From Actinomycetota bacterium (GTDB taxonomy: Bacteria; Actinomycetota; Actinomycetes; Nanopelagicales; Nanopelagicaceae): a DNA stretch of 20,104 bases. Both the position numbers and the translations under genes were made by a program. Numbering within the stretch: the stretch's first letter is position 1; the number at the start of each line of letters is the position of its first letter. Shown here in pieces: positions 1-7,640 of the stretch. The notes below the pieces were generated by a model. It was given only the letters and a program-made list of their open reading frames with translations, was not told the DNA's origin and did not search any database. The stretch covers positions 1 through 20,104 of the forward strand of contig SXRC01000091.1 of assembly GCA_005793655.1 (NCBI GenBank), in the 5' to 3' direction.

Positions 1-1
1 A

Positions 2-1087
2 AGTATCAGGATATTCACTGGTATTTCGCTAGCAACTTTGGCAATTTCAGCAATTAGTTCTTTGGCTTTCACCACTGTCACTGCATCCATTAACAAAATT
101 GATGCCTTTGCCGGGATTGATAATCGCCCTGAAAAAATCTCCTCAGCAGTAAATTACTTATTAGTGGGATCAGATACTCGAGAGGGTCTTTCTAAAGCTG
201 AGTTGAAAGAGTTAAGAGTTGGATCTGTGGCGACCGCTGCTGGTAAACGATCAGACACAATGCTGCTGGTACACATCTCTAAAACAAGAGATAAAGCAGT
301 ATTAATCTCAATACCGCGAGATAGTTTTGCATTAATACCTGCCTATACCAATAAGGCAGGAAAAGTTATTCCTGCCAGACATTCCAAAATAAACTCAGCA
401 TTTAATTGGGGCGGTGCACCACTTTTAATCCAAACTATTGAAGAGATGACCCAACTAAAAATTGATCATTATGTTGAGATTAATTTTGCAGGCTTTGCCC
501 GAGTGGTAGATGCATTAGGTGGAATAGAAGTTTGTACCAAAAAAGATATTGATGATCCAAAAAGCCACCTAGTGCTAGAGGCTGGGGTTCACACGTTAAA
601 TGGCATTGAATCACTTAAGTATGTAAGGACAAGGGAGTTTGATGGCATGGGAGATATTGGCAGGATGCAACGTCAACAAGCATTTATGTCTTCAGTGCTT
701 AAAAAGGCAACCAGCGCTGGGGTCTTGCTCAATCCAATTATTATGACTAGCTTCATTAATTCATCCCTTGATGCAGTAACAACTGATGTGGGATTACAAA
801 GTGCAGAGTTAATTTCATTAGCAAAGGGAATGAAATCACTTGCTACCTCAAATATTCGAACTCTCACTGTTCCACTTTCAGATCTAAATTATTATGCAAA
901 TGGTGTGACCGCATCAGTACTTTGGGATCCAGTTCTAGCACCAGAGCTATGGAATCGCTTGCGTGAAGATAGAGCGGTAGTTGATGAAGTTCTTCCCTCT
1001 GCCTCACCATCATCTACAAAGGCTGCAAAAGTAAAGGTTATCGATAAGTTTAAAACCCTTACCGCTAAAGATAATATCTGCCAGTAA
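2..1087 (+). CDS. LytR-CpsA-Psr (LCP) family cell-wall ligase, 5' partial
   Basis: LCP proteins are membrane-anchored enzymes that transfer lipid-linked glycopolymers to peptidoglycan on the outer face of the membrane. The frame stays open to the left edge of the window, so the true start lies outside. A TTG at 38 is in frame, but it falls inside the hydrophobic segment (about 2-100) and would cut the transmembrane anchor, so I do not take it as the start. Family hallmarks follow in order: VNYLLVGSDTREG (about 155-190), RSDTMLLV (about 250), an IPRDS motif (about 313-328), HSKINSAF near 380, the DALGGIEV segment (about 510-530), and YVRTREF with the downstream Arg-rich GRMQRQQ (about 620-680). 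The conserved Asp and Arg residues that bind pyrophosphate and metal are present. The C-terminal tail is Ser/Lys-rich and probably disordered. The next gene, 28 bases on, makes UDP-glucuronate, which fits surface-polymer assembly. Confidence 0.93.
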   Translation, partial: SIRIFTGISLATLAISAISSLAFTTVTASINKIDAFAGIDNRPEKISSAVNYLLVGSDTREGLSKAELKELRVGSVATAAGKRSDTMLLVHISKTRDKAVLISIPRDSFALIPAYTNKAGKVIPARHSKINSAFNWGGAPLLIQTIEEMTQLKIDHYVEINFAGFARVVDALGGIEVCTKKDIDDPKSHLVLEAGVHTLNGIESLKYVRTREFDGMGDIGRMQRQQAFMSSVLKKATSAGVLLNPIIMTSFINSSLDAVTTDVGLQSAELISLAKGMKSLATSNIRTLTVPLSDLNYYANGVTASVLWDPVLAPELWNRLREDRAVVDEVLPSASPSSTKAAKVKVIDKFKTLTAKDNICQ

Positions 1088-1103
1088 ACAAGTAATTTAT
1101 AGG

Positions 1104-1109
1104 TAGGCT
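1104..1109 (+). promoter_or_regulatory. Candidate -10 element (TAGGCT) for leaderless start of ugd
   Basis: TAGGCT matches the actinobacterial TANNNT -10 pattern and ends 6 bases before the ATG at 1116. That is the spacing expected when transcription starts at the ATG itself. AGGTAGG at 1101-1107 could instead serve as a Shine-Dalgarno sequence, so the two readings compete. I see no clear -35. Confidence 0.3.
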
Positions 1110-1115
1110 CTACAT

Positions 1116-2432
1116 ATGGCATTAAAACTCTCAGTAATTGGCACTGGCTACTTAGGTGCTACTCACGCCGCATGTATGGCTAGCTTGGGGTTTGAAGTAA
1201 TTGGATATGACACCGATACCAACAAGATTGATCTACTAAGCAAAGTAAAAGTTCCATTCTATGAACCTGATTTAGAAGAGCTACTCGCAGCTCAAATAAA
1301 ATCTGGCCGCCTAACTTTTACTAAAAACATAAATGATTTGGCCACTGTTGATGTCCACTTTATATGTGTTGGAACCCCACAAGTAAAAGGTGGCAATGCA
1401 GCAGATTTGAGTTACGTAAATTCAGCACTAGAAGGCATTGCCAAGATTGTTAAGCCAGGTGGATTAGTGGTTGGTAAATCAACAGTTCCAGTTGGTACCG
1501 CCAGCAAACTTAGGGATAGGTTGATTGCTCTAAATCCTAAAGCAGATCTAGCCTGGAATCCTGAGTTTTTGCGAGAAGGATTTGCAGTTGAAGATACGTT
1601 GAAACCAAACAGATTAGTGGTTGGTGTAGTTAGTGATGAGGCTGAGAAAATACTAAAAGAGGTGTATGCGGCCAACTTGAAAGAAAACATACCTTGGGTA
1701 AGAGCAGATCTGCCAACTGCAGAGTTAGTGAAAGTTGCCGCAAACTCATTTTTAGCAACAAAGATTTCATTTATCAACGCCATGGCAGAGGTCTGTGAGG
1801 CATCTGGTGGTGACATAACAGTTTTAGCAAAAGCTATTGGATATGACCCAAGAATTGGCAGTCGCTTTTTACAAGCAGGAATTGGCTTTGGTGGCGGTTG
1901 CCTGCCAAAAGATATTCGCGCCTTCATGGCACGTGCTGAGGAGTTGGGGGCAAAACAGGCAGTTGAATTTCTTAAGGAAATTGACGCCATTAACTTACGT
2001 GCAAGGCAAAGAATTATTGAATTGGTCCGTAAAGATTTATCCAATGATCTATCTGGAAAGAAAATTGCAGTATTAGGCGCAGCTTTTAAACCAGATAGTG
2101 ATGATGTGCGCGATTCACCAGCCTTAGATATTTCTGCTCAAATACAAGCAGCTGGGGCAATCGTGACAGTGCATGATCCAAAAGCGATTACCAATGCACA
2201 AAAGCGCTTTCCAGAATTGAATTATGCGCAAGAAATAAATGAGACTTTAAAGGATGCAGAACTAGTTTTACATCTTACCGAATGGAAAATCTATCGAGAG
2301 ATTAATCCTGCGCAGATTAAGTCCTTAGTGAAGAGTGCAATAATTATTGATGGCAGAAATGCACTAGATCGTGAGGCTTGGCGCACTGCAGGGTGGAAAT
2401 TTAGAGCACTCGGTCGAACAAATCATGAATAA
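1116..2432 (+). CDS. ugd: UDP-glucose 6-dehydrogenase
   Basis: This cytoplasmic NAD-dependent enzyme oxidises UDP-glucose twice to UDP-glucuronate, a precursor for surface polysaccharides. It is 438 residues, normal for the family. The N-terminal Rossmann fold opens with GTGYLG (residues 9-14). The middle carries the conserved KSTVPVGT and NPEFLREG segments. The catalytic cysteine is Cys262 within GFGGGCLPKD. The C-terminal UDP-binding domain has GAAFKPDSDDVRDSPA and ends near HLTEW and DGRN. The ATG at 1116 begins directly at the Rossmann beta strand and has either AGGTAGG or a leaderless -10 element just upstream. It follows an LCP ligase, and its last codons overlap the start of the CoA-binding protein by 8 bases, so the three probably form one transcription unit. 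Confidence 0.95.
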   Translation: MALKLSVIGTGYLGATHAACMASLGFEVIGYDTDTNKIDLLSKVKVPFYEPDLEELLAAQIKSGRLTFTKNINDLATVDVHFICVGTPQVKGGNAADLSYVNSALEGIAKIVKPGGLVVGKSTVPVGTASKLRDRLIALNPKADLAWNPEFLREGFAVEDTLKPNRLVVGVVSDEAEKILKEVYAANLKENIPWVRADLPTAELVKVAANSFLATKISFINAMAEVCEASGGDITVLAKAIGYDPRIGSRFLQAGIGFGGGCLPKDIRAFMARAEELGAKQAVEFLKEIDAINLRARQRIIELVRKDLSNDLSGKKIAVLGAAFKPDSDDVRDSPALDISAQIQAAGAIVTVHDPKAITNAQKRFPELNYAQEINETLKDAELVLHLTEWKIYREINPAQIKSLVKSAIIIDGRNALDREAWRTAGWKFRALGRTNHE

Positions 2433-2817
2433 TCAGATTGATCAATTACTGGCTCTAAAAACATGGGCCATAGTTGGTTTAAGCAATAACTCTGAGCGAG
2501 CAGCTTATGGTGTTTCAAAAGTGCTGATGGAGCATGGTCATACCATCATTCCAGTGCACCCAAAAGCTGAGAGTGTTCATGGGCAAAAGGGATATGCAAA
2601 GCTTGCTGAGATTCCGGTGACAGTAGATGTGGTTGATATTTTTGTTAACTCAGAGCTTGCGGGTGCAGTAGTTGATGAGGCAATCACTATCAACTCTAAA
2701 GGTGTTTGGTTACAACTTGATGTAATAGATGAGCAAGCGGTTGCTCGAGCAAATACTGCCGGATTAATTGCAGTAATGAATCGCTGCCCCGCAATTGAGT
2801 ATAAAAAGCGCGCTTAG
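2425..2817 (+). CDS. CoA-binding domain protein (YccU-like)
   Basis: A 130-residue single-domain Rossmann protein of the CoA-binding family. The nucleotide-binding start is WAIVGLSNNSERAAYGV, followed by IIPVHPK, the VDVVDIF strand, GVWLQL, and the family's C-terminal VMNRCPAIEY signature. These match the actinobacterial YccU-type proteins closely. The frame extends upstream to a GTG at 2371, but that would overlap ugd by 62 bases and add residues outside the domain. I chose ATG 2425, which overlaps the ugd stop by 8 bases and suggests translational coupling. The physiological role of this family is unsettled; some members bind CoA, and the name comes from the fold. The gene ends exactly where the minus-strand PurK-like gene ends, with no intergenic base. 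Confidence 0.85.
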   Translation: MNNQIDQLLALKTWAIVGLSNNSERAAYGVSKVLMEHGHTIIPVHPKAESVHGQKGYAKLAEIPVTVDVVDIFVNSELAGAVVDEAITINSKGVWLQLDVIDEQAVARANTAGLIAVMNRCPAIEYKKRA

Positions 2818-3639
2818 TTACTCCTCTATCTCGCCACTGTAATACTGCTGTGCATGAATAATTTCAGTCAAAGCATTTTCTAAATCACTACTGGTGAGCC
2901 CAACCTGCTTAATTGATTGATCAAACTTAAGCTTTGAATTTCTCGCCATTAAATGTAGGTATGGGCGGTAATCATCACTTGCAGGGTCTGTCTTAAGGCC
3001 TCCTGTGATCACAAATTTATCCAACAAGTCAGTACTACCAAGAGGTAAGTCCAAAACAGCGCGCAGATTCTGCTCATAAAAGTTAGTAACGCAACCGATC
3101 TGACTCCAATATTTTGCATGCGGAGTTACCCAGTTGATACCAATTAGTTGCTTGTAATCTGCAGCATCAACTAGCAGCTCAAAACCACCAACTAACCCAA
3201 CTTCACCAGCAAGTTTTAAAACAGATAGTTGAATCTCCTGTGATAACTGATCACTTATTCCTGGCAGTGGAGTGATTGTTAAATCATTGGTGATCAAAGT
3301 AATTGGCCAGCTAGCAACCTGAGCATGGGCTGATCTAGCCACTAAAATTGATAGGTACTCACCAGTGGTTTGAGCAGTCTTGATCTGCTCTAGTTGTTCT
3401 AGAGTTTTCGAAGAAGGATAGATTCGAACTCCTGCCCGTTCTGCAGTTCTTACTGAAGTAGTTGAAATTATTCTTGGATCAATAAGTAAAAAGTCACACT
3501 CCTGGGCAAATTTAATTAAATCCTGCGTAGCTAAAGCCTGATTTGTGAATTTAAGATTAATTCCAAGTTTTCGACCCTCAGTTAAGTAGTTGATTTGACC
3601 CAATTCATCTACAACTAGACCAACAACAGGTAACTTCAT
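2818..3639 (-). CDS. PurK-like protein lacking the ATP-binding subdomain
   Basis: This 273-residue protein aligns from memory with both ends of actinobacterial PurK (N5-carboxyaminoimidazole ribonucleotide synthase, usually about 370-400 residues) but lacks the middle. Residues 1-88 correspond to the N-terminal pre-ATP-grasp domain: PVVGLV at the start, then FAQECDFLLIDPRII and TAERAGVRIYPSSKTLEQ. Residues 94-273 resume at the EYLSILVAR strand and keep PurK-specific stretches such as TNFYEQNLRAVLDLPLGS and YLHLMAR. The roughly 100 residues that hold the ATP-binding lysines are missing. The glycine loop near the N-terminus is replaced (VVDELGQI where GGGQLARM is usual). The active-site segment normally reading like NELAPRPHNSGHW has become INWVTPHAKYW. 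The carboxylating ATP-grasp reaction therefore looks impossible, yet the frame has no stop or frameshift. A pseudoenzyme with a new role or a slowly decaying gene are both possible. Confidence 0.75.
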   Translation of the reverse strand: MKLPVVGLVVDELGQINYLTEGRKLGINLKFTNQALATQDLIKFAQECDFLLIDPRIISTTSVRTAERAGVRIYPSSKTLEQLEQIKTAQTTGEYLSILVARSAHAQVASWPITLITNDLTITPLPGISDQLSQEIQLSVLKLAGEVGLVGGFELLVDAADYKQLIGINWVTPHAKYWSQIGCVTNFYEQNLRAVLDLPLGSTDLLDKFVITGGLKTDPASDDYRPYLHLMARNSKLKFDQSIKQVGLTSSDLENALTEIIHAQQYYSGEIEE

Positions 3640-3659
3640 GTAATAAGGTTACCCGCATA
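3640..3659. promoter_or_regulatory. 20-bp divergent intergenic region, candidate back-to-back -10 elements
   Basis: Only 20 bases separate the starts of the divergent PurK-like and maf genes. On the minus strand TAACCT (3651-3646) lies 6 bases from the ATG at 3639, the leaderless spacing. On the plus strand TAAGGT (3644-3649) lies 10 bases before the maf ATG. Neither gene has room for a normal leader with a Shine-Dalgarno sequence, so leaderless or near-leaderless transcripts are likely, with each promoter's upstream part inside the opposite gene. Confidence 0.35.
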
Positions 3660-4259
3660 ATGGTTGAATTAATTCTTGCCTCGGCCTCACCATCAAGACT
3701 TAGGCTGCTAGAAAGTGTTGGAATAACTCCTAAAGTAATAGTGAGTGGCGTTAACGAGGAGGCGGTTGAGTTTGAATCACTTACTCCAGCTGAATTAGTG
3801 GTTGCACTAGCAATCCTTAAAGCACACACCATTAAAGATCAAGCACCGGTGAACTCTTTAATTATTGGGTGTGACTCTACTTTTGAGTTTGAAGGGAAGT
3901 CTCTAGGCAAACCAGAAACTAAGGAAAATGCAATCAAAAGATGTAAACAGCTAAGTGGAAAATCCGGTTATCTACACACTGGGCATTGCTTAATTGATTT
4001 GAAACAAGGAATTGAATTGAGTGAAAAATCCACATCTAAAGTGATTTTTGCTCAAATGAGTGATGAAGAAATTACTGATTATGTTAATTCAGGGGAACCA
4101 TTACAGGTGGCAGGTGGTTTCACTCTAGATGGACTGAGTTCGCCATTCATCACAAAAATTGAGGGTGACCCAAGCGGAATTATTGGTTTATCACTGCCTC
4201 TACTGCGCAAGATGATTATCTCGCTGGGTTATAGCTGGCCTGAGTTAAAAAATAGGTAA
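3660..4259 (+). CDS. maf: Maf-family nucleoside triphosphate pyrophosphatase
   Basis: Maf proteins hydrolyse non-canonical or selected nucleoside triphosphates to monophosphates in the cytoplasm; some are linked to septum control. The 199-residue protein opens with LASASPSRLRLL (residues 6-17), the family's substrate-binding ASxSPxR motif. The catalytic acidic residue is Asp72 in GCDSTFEF, followed by LGKP (Lys84). The later SGYLHTGHCL and SGEPLQVAGGFTLDG segments and the closing GDPSGIIGLSLPLLR match actinobacterial Maf closely. The ATG at 3660 places the first beta strand right at the N-terminus. It is divergent from the PurK-like gene and lies 22 bases upstream of the purine nucleoside phosphorylase. 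Its exact substrate cannot be read from sequence. Confidence 0.92.
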   Translation: MVELILASASPSRLRLLESVGITPKVIVSGVNEEAVEFESLTPAELVVALAILKAHTIKDQAPVNSLIIGCDSTFEFEGKSLGKPETKENAIKRCKQLSGKSGYLHTGHCLIDLKQGIELSEKSTSKVIFAQMSDEEITDYVNSGEPLQVAGGFTLDGLSSPFITKIEGDPSGIIGLSLPLLRKMIISLGYSWPELKNR

Positions 4260-4264
4260 TTATT

Positions 4265-4270
4265 TAGGAT
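4265..4270 (+). promoter_or_regulatory. Candidate -10 element (TAGGAT) before the nucleoside phosphorylase operon
   Basis: TAGGAT fits the TANNNT pattern and lies 11 bases before the ATG at 4282, with no Shine-Dalgarno sequence between. This would give a leader of only about 5 bases. The same geometry (10 bases) is seen before maf. Confidence 0.3.
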
Positions 4271-4281
4271 AAGTTTGCCTC

Positions 4282-5091
4282 ATGGGCAAACTTTATAAAG
4301 ATCCAATCGGCACTGCGCAAAAAGCTGCTAAAGCGATCGCCAAAATAACTGGTAAAGAAAAGCACGATGTAGCACTTGTTATGGGTTCAGGTTGGATTTC
4401 AGCTGCCGATGCACTTGGAAAACCCACACATGAGTTTGCAGTAACGCAATTGCCGGGATTTCCAGCCCCAACTGTTGCTGGCCATGGTGGCAAAGTCCGT
4501 TCGTATAACCTAGAAAATAAGGTTAACGCCTTAGTTTTCTTAGGCAGAACTCACTTCTATGAAGGCTTAGGAATGGAGCCAGTAGCACATGCAGTGAGGA
4601 CTGCAGTAAAAGCTGGATGTCGCACTATTGTTTTAACAAACGCCTGCGGTGGCATTAATACAGATTACAAAGTTGGCCAGCCAGTCTTAATAAAAGATCA
4701 CATTTCACTCACAGCAGCATCACCTTTAATTGGTGCAGATTTTGTTGATCTGACAGACCTTTATAGCAAGCGGCTTCGGGAAATAGTTAAGGCTGAGGAT
4801 CCTTCCTTAGCTGAAGGTGTCTATGTGCATTGGCGTGGCCCATCCTATGAAACACCGGCAGAGATTCGAATGATGCGCACAATGGGAGCGGATTTAGTTG
4901 GTATGTCCACAGTCCCTGAAGCAATTGCAGCTCATGCACTAGGTGCACAAATACTTGCTATTTCATTAGTCACAAATGCTGCTGCTGGAGTTACTGGTGA
5001 AAAATTAAATCATGCTGAGGTTATTGCTGCTGGAAAAGCTGCGGCAGATCGTATGGGTAATCTTTTAGCTAGGGTCTTACCTAAGTTGTGA
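4282..5091 (+). CDS. punA: Purine nucleoside phosphorylase (trimeric type)
   Basis: The enzyme catalyses phosphorolysis of (deoxy)inosine and (deoxy)guanosine to the base plus (deoxy)ribose-1-phosphate. At 269 residues it has the length of the trimeric PNP/MTAP class. Visible motifs are the phosphate-binding GSG at 35-37, AGHGGKVRSY, FLGRTHFYEG, TNACGG, the purine-site GPSYETPAE with its Glu, VGMSTVPE, and LVTNAAAG. The Asn in the last motif is the residue that favours 6-oxopurines in this family. Adenosine would first need the deaminase encoded at 9938-11032. The stop overlaps the GTG start of the mutase gene by 4 bases. In Mycobacterium tuberculosis the equivalent gene (deoD) also sits beside pmmB, not far from add, deoA and cdd. 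Confidence 0.93.
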   Translation: MGKLYKDPIGTAQKAAKAIAKITGKEKHDVALVMGSGWISAADALGKPTHEFAVTQLPGFPAPTVAGHGGKVRSYNLENKVNALVFLGRTHFYEGLGMEPVAHAVRTAVKAGCRTIVLTNACGGINTDYKVGQPVLIKDHISLTAASPLIGADFVDLTDLYSKRLREIVKAEDPSLAEGVYVHWRGPSYETPAEIRMMRTMGADLVGMSTVPEAIAAHALGAQILAISLVTNAAAGVTGEKLNHAEVIAAGKAAADRMGNLLARVLPKL

Positions 5092-6701
5092 TCTCAGATA
5101 AGTTGCGTGATGAAGTTCAAAAGTGGATAGATCACGATCCAGACAAAAAAACTGCAGCCAAACTAAGTAAATGGTTAACAGAAAATAATGAAACTGAAAT
5201 AGCCCGCTCATTTAACGGCTTCCTACAATTTGGAACCGCTGGATTGCGCGGAAGGATCGGAGTCGGTCCTTCTTGCATGAATCGAGCAGTGGTGAGTAGA
5301 ACAGCAACTGGAATAGTCAGCTTCATGAAGGCAAATAACCTATCTTCGGTTGTAATTGGACGAGATGCCCGACATGGCTCTGATGATTTTGCCACAGATA
5401 GTGCAGAGATATTTGCTGGCGCAGGATTTAAAACCTATGTACTACCAAGGCCACTTCCCACACCCGTACTTGCCTATGCAGTAAATAAACTGCAGGTAGA
5501 TGTTGGCATCATGGTTACCGCTAGTCATAATCCAGCAACTGACAATGGCTATAAAGTTTATATTGGTGGTGAATTAAATGGTGTCAAATACCATGGTTCG
5601 CAAATAATCTCACCCGTTGACTCTGAAATTTCAAATTACATCACCACGGCTAATCTCTTGCCAAATAGATCAAAAGAGTTTGAATCTGTTGGTGAATCTT
5701 TAATTGATGATTACATTCAATCTGTTGCAAATCTGGTCAATTCATCAAATAATCTAAAAATTATCTACACCCCTTTGCACGGTGTCGGAGCAGAAATCTT
5801 CTTGAAGGCATTTAGCAAAGCAAAATTTGCCACTCCAACAGTTGTAAAAGAACAAGTAGAACCAAATCCAGATTTTCCCACTACCCCTTTTCCAAACCCA
5901 GAAGAGGCTGGTGCTATTGATCTTTGTTTAGAGTATGCAAGAAAACTAAATGCAGATTTGGTAATTGCAAATGATCCTGATGCAGATCGATGTGCGATCG
6001 CAATAAGTGATGGCGCTATTGGTTGGCGAATGCTAAGAGGTGATGAAGTAGGGGCAATATTAGGTAATTACTTTATTAAGAAAAACAAAGAATCCAACTC
6101 AGCAATTGCTAACTCTTTAGTCTCATCATCATTGCTTGGCAAGATCGCAAGTAAAAATCACTTAGCATTTGAAGAGACACTGACTGGATTTAAATGGATC
6201 TCAAAGATTGATAATCTTTTGTTTGGATATGAGGAGGCTCTAGGCTACTGCGTTGATCCAAAGGTAGTTAATGATAAAGATGGAATTAGTGCTGCGATAA
6301 TTATTGCTCAACTAGTTGGAGAGCTTAAAGAAAAAGGATTCTCGTTGACAGATTACTTAGACAAAATTGGTGAGGAGTACGGGTTTCATTTAACTGATCA
6401 GATATCAATCAGATTTACTGAGTTAAACAAAATTGATGACTTACTTGCAAAAATACTCAATAATCCGCCATCAGAACTTTCTGGACATATCCTTGAAAAA
6501 AGTGAGAATTTAAGTAGTTTGAAAGCTATGCCATCGTTGGGTATTAGATTGATTTATAAAGATCAAATCCGAGTAATCATTCGACCTAGTGGTACGGAAC
6601 CTAAATTAAAGTGCTACATAGAGGTTGTTTGTGAGAGTAAAAAAGAGGCGGTTATATTACTCTCGCAAATTAAGTCAGCATTGACTAAAGTTCTCGTATG
6701 A
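5088..6701 (+). CDS. pmmB: Phosphohexomutase-superfamily enzyme, probable phosphopentomutase
   Basis: A 537-residue member of the alpha-D-phosphohexomutase superfamily. The four hallmark sites are present: the phosphoserine loop TASHNP (Ser146), the metal loop DPDADR (Asp296, Asp298, Asp300), the sugar-binding YEEALGY segment, and the phosphate-binding RPSGTEP loop (499-505). No DeoB-type phosphopentomutase is in the window. Its place between the purine phosphorylase and DeoC, with 4-base overlaps on both sides, makes conversion of (deoxy)ribose-1-phosphate to the 5-phosphate the most likely job. Family members also act on glucose- or mannose-phosphates, so this assignment is contextual. The start is GTG at 5088, embedded in the GTGA overlap. 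Confidence 0.88.
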   Translation: MISDKLRDEVQKWIDHDPDKKTAAKLSKWLTENNETEIARSFNGFLQFGTAGLRGRIGVGPSCMNRAVVSRTATGIVSFMKANNLSSVVIGRDARHGSDDFATDSAEIFAGAGFKTYVLPRPLPTPVLAYAVNKLQVDVGIMVTASHNPATDNGYKVYIGGELNGVKYHGSQIISPVDSEISNYITTANLLPNRSKEFESVGESLIDDYIQSVANLVNSSNNLKIIYTPLHGVGAEIFLKAFSKAKFATPTVVKEQVEPNPDFPTTPFPNPEEAGAIDLCLEYARKLNADLVIANDPDADRCAIAISDGAIGWRMLRGDEVGAILGNYFIKKNKESNSAIANSLVSSSLLGKIASKNHLAFEETLTGFKWISKIDNLLFGYEEALGYCVDPKVVNDKDGISAAIIIAQLVGELKEKGFSLTDYLDKIGEEYGFHLTDQISIRFTELNKIDDLLAKILNNPPSELSGHILEKSENLSSLKAMPSLGIRLIYKDQIRVIIRPSGTEPKLKCYIEVVCESKKEAVILLSQIKSALTKVLV

Positions 6702-7633
6702 TTATCGACGGTAGTGAAAGTTCATTAAAAAAGTTTTTAGCAGAATTATCACCAGTTGATCAGGTCGGAGCAGAAGCAAGAGCAGTAATGCTGGCAACAA
6801 GAAGCATTAAAACCACCAGTAAAGCTTGGGCAATTGATACTGCAATTAGCATGATTGATTTAACAACCCTAGAAGGGGCTGATTCGCCAGGAAAAGTGAG
6901 AGCACTTTGTGCTAAAGCGGTAAGGCCAGATCCGACTGATTCAACAGTGCCTTCAGTAGGTGCAATTTGCGTTTACAACGATATGGTAAAAATTACCCGT
7001 TCTGAATTGGATGCAATTGGTGGCAAAGATATACCGGTTGCAGCAGTTGCTACTGCATTTCCATCAGGCAGAGCATCTATTGCAGTAAAGAAGATTGATA
7101 CTCAAGATGCATTAGATGCTGGTGCTAATGAAATTGATATGGTGATAGATCGAGGTGCATTTCTTTCTGGAAAAATAGGTGAAGTTTTTGACGAGATTAA
7201 AACAATTAAAGAAATTTGTGGAAATAAGGCGCACTTAAAAGTTATTTTAGAAACTGGTGAGTTAGTTACATATGACAATGTTAGAAAGGCCTCCTACCTT
7301 GCAATGTTGGCTGGCGCTGATTTCATAAAAACTAGTACTGGAAAAGTGTCACCTGCAGCAACTGCGCCTGTCGTTTTGGTGATGTTAGAGGCGGTGCGGG
7401 ATTACTTTGCCTTGACTGGTAGCCGAATTGGCGTGAAGCCAGCTGGTGGAATTCGAACAACAAAGGATGCAATTAAACAGCTAGTACTAGTCAATGAAAC
7501 TGCTGGATCTGAGTGGCTTAAACCATCACTTTTTCGAATTGGTGCAAGTGCATTATTAAATGATTTACTTATGCAACGGATGAAGTTGCGTACTGGGCAC
7601 TACGCTGGTGCCAACTACGTAACCGTTGATTAG
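6698..7633 (+). CDS. deoC: Deoxyribose-phosphate aldolase
   Basis: A class I aldolase that cleaves 2-deoxyribose-5-phosphate into glyceraldehyde-3-phosphate and acetaldehyde. The 311-residue length matches the long DERA subgroup rather than the roughly 220-residue one. The Schiff-base lysine is Lys211 in DFIKTSTGK, the second catalytic lysine is Lys247 in GVKPAGGIRT, and the paired Asp is Asp147 in NEIDMV. The ATG overlaps the mutase stop as ATGA. The two genes that follow are aldehyde dehydrogenase homologues, which supports oxidation of the acetaldehyde product. Confidence 0.95.
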   Translation: MIIDGSESSLKKFLAELSPVDQVGAEARAVMLATRSIKTTSKAWAIDTAISMIDLTTLEGADSPGKVRALCAKAVRPDPTDSTVPSVGAICVYNDMVKITRSELDAIGGKDIPVAAVATAFPSGRASIAVKKIDTQDALDAGANEIDMVIDRGAFLSGKIGEVFDEIKTIKEICGNKAHLKVILETGELVTYDNVRKASYLAMLAGADFIKTSTGKVSPAATAPVVLVMLEAVRDYFALTGSRIGVKPAGGIRTTKDAIKQLVLVNETAGSEWLKPSLFRIGASALLNDLLMQRMKLRTGHYAGANYVTVD

Positions 7634-7640
7634 GAGCGCT

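Noticed and set aside
1412..2044. 210-codon open frame on the minus strand inside ugd
   Set aside because: It lies wholly antisense to a clear UDP-glucose dehydrogenase, has no recognisable domain, and its residues are what the complement of the real frame would give.
2371..2424. Upstream GTG start extending the CoA-binding protein by 18 residues
   Set aside because: It would overlap ugd by 62 bases, and the added residues are not part of the domain. ATG 2425 gives the normal family length.
7626..7640. Upstream TTG start for the catalytic aldehyde dehydrogenase
   Set aside because: It overlaps the deoC stop and contains the AGGAG site that serves ATG 7641.
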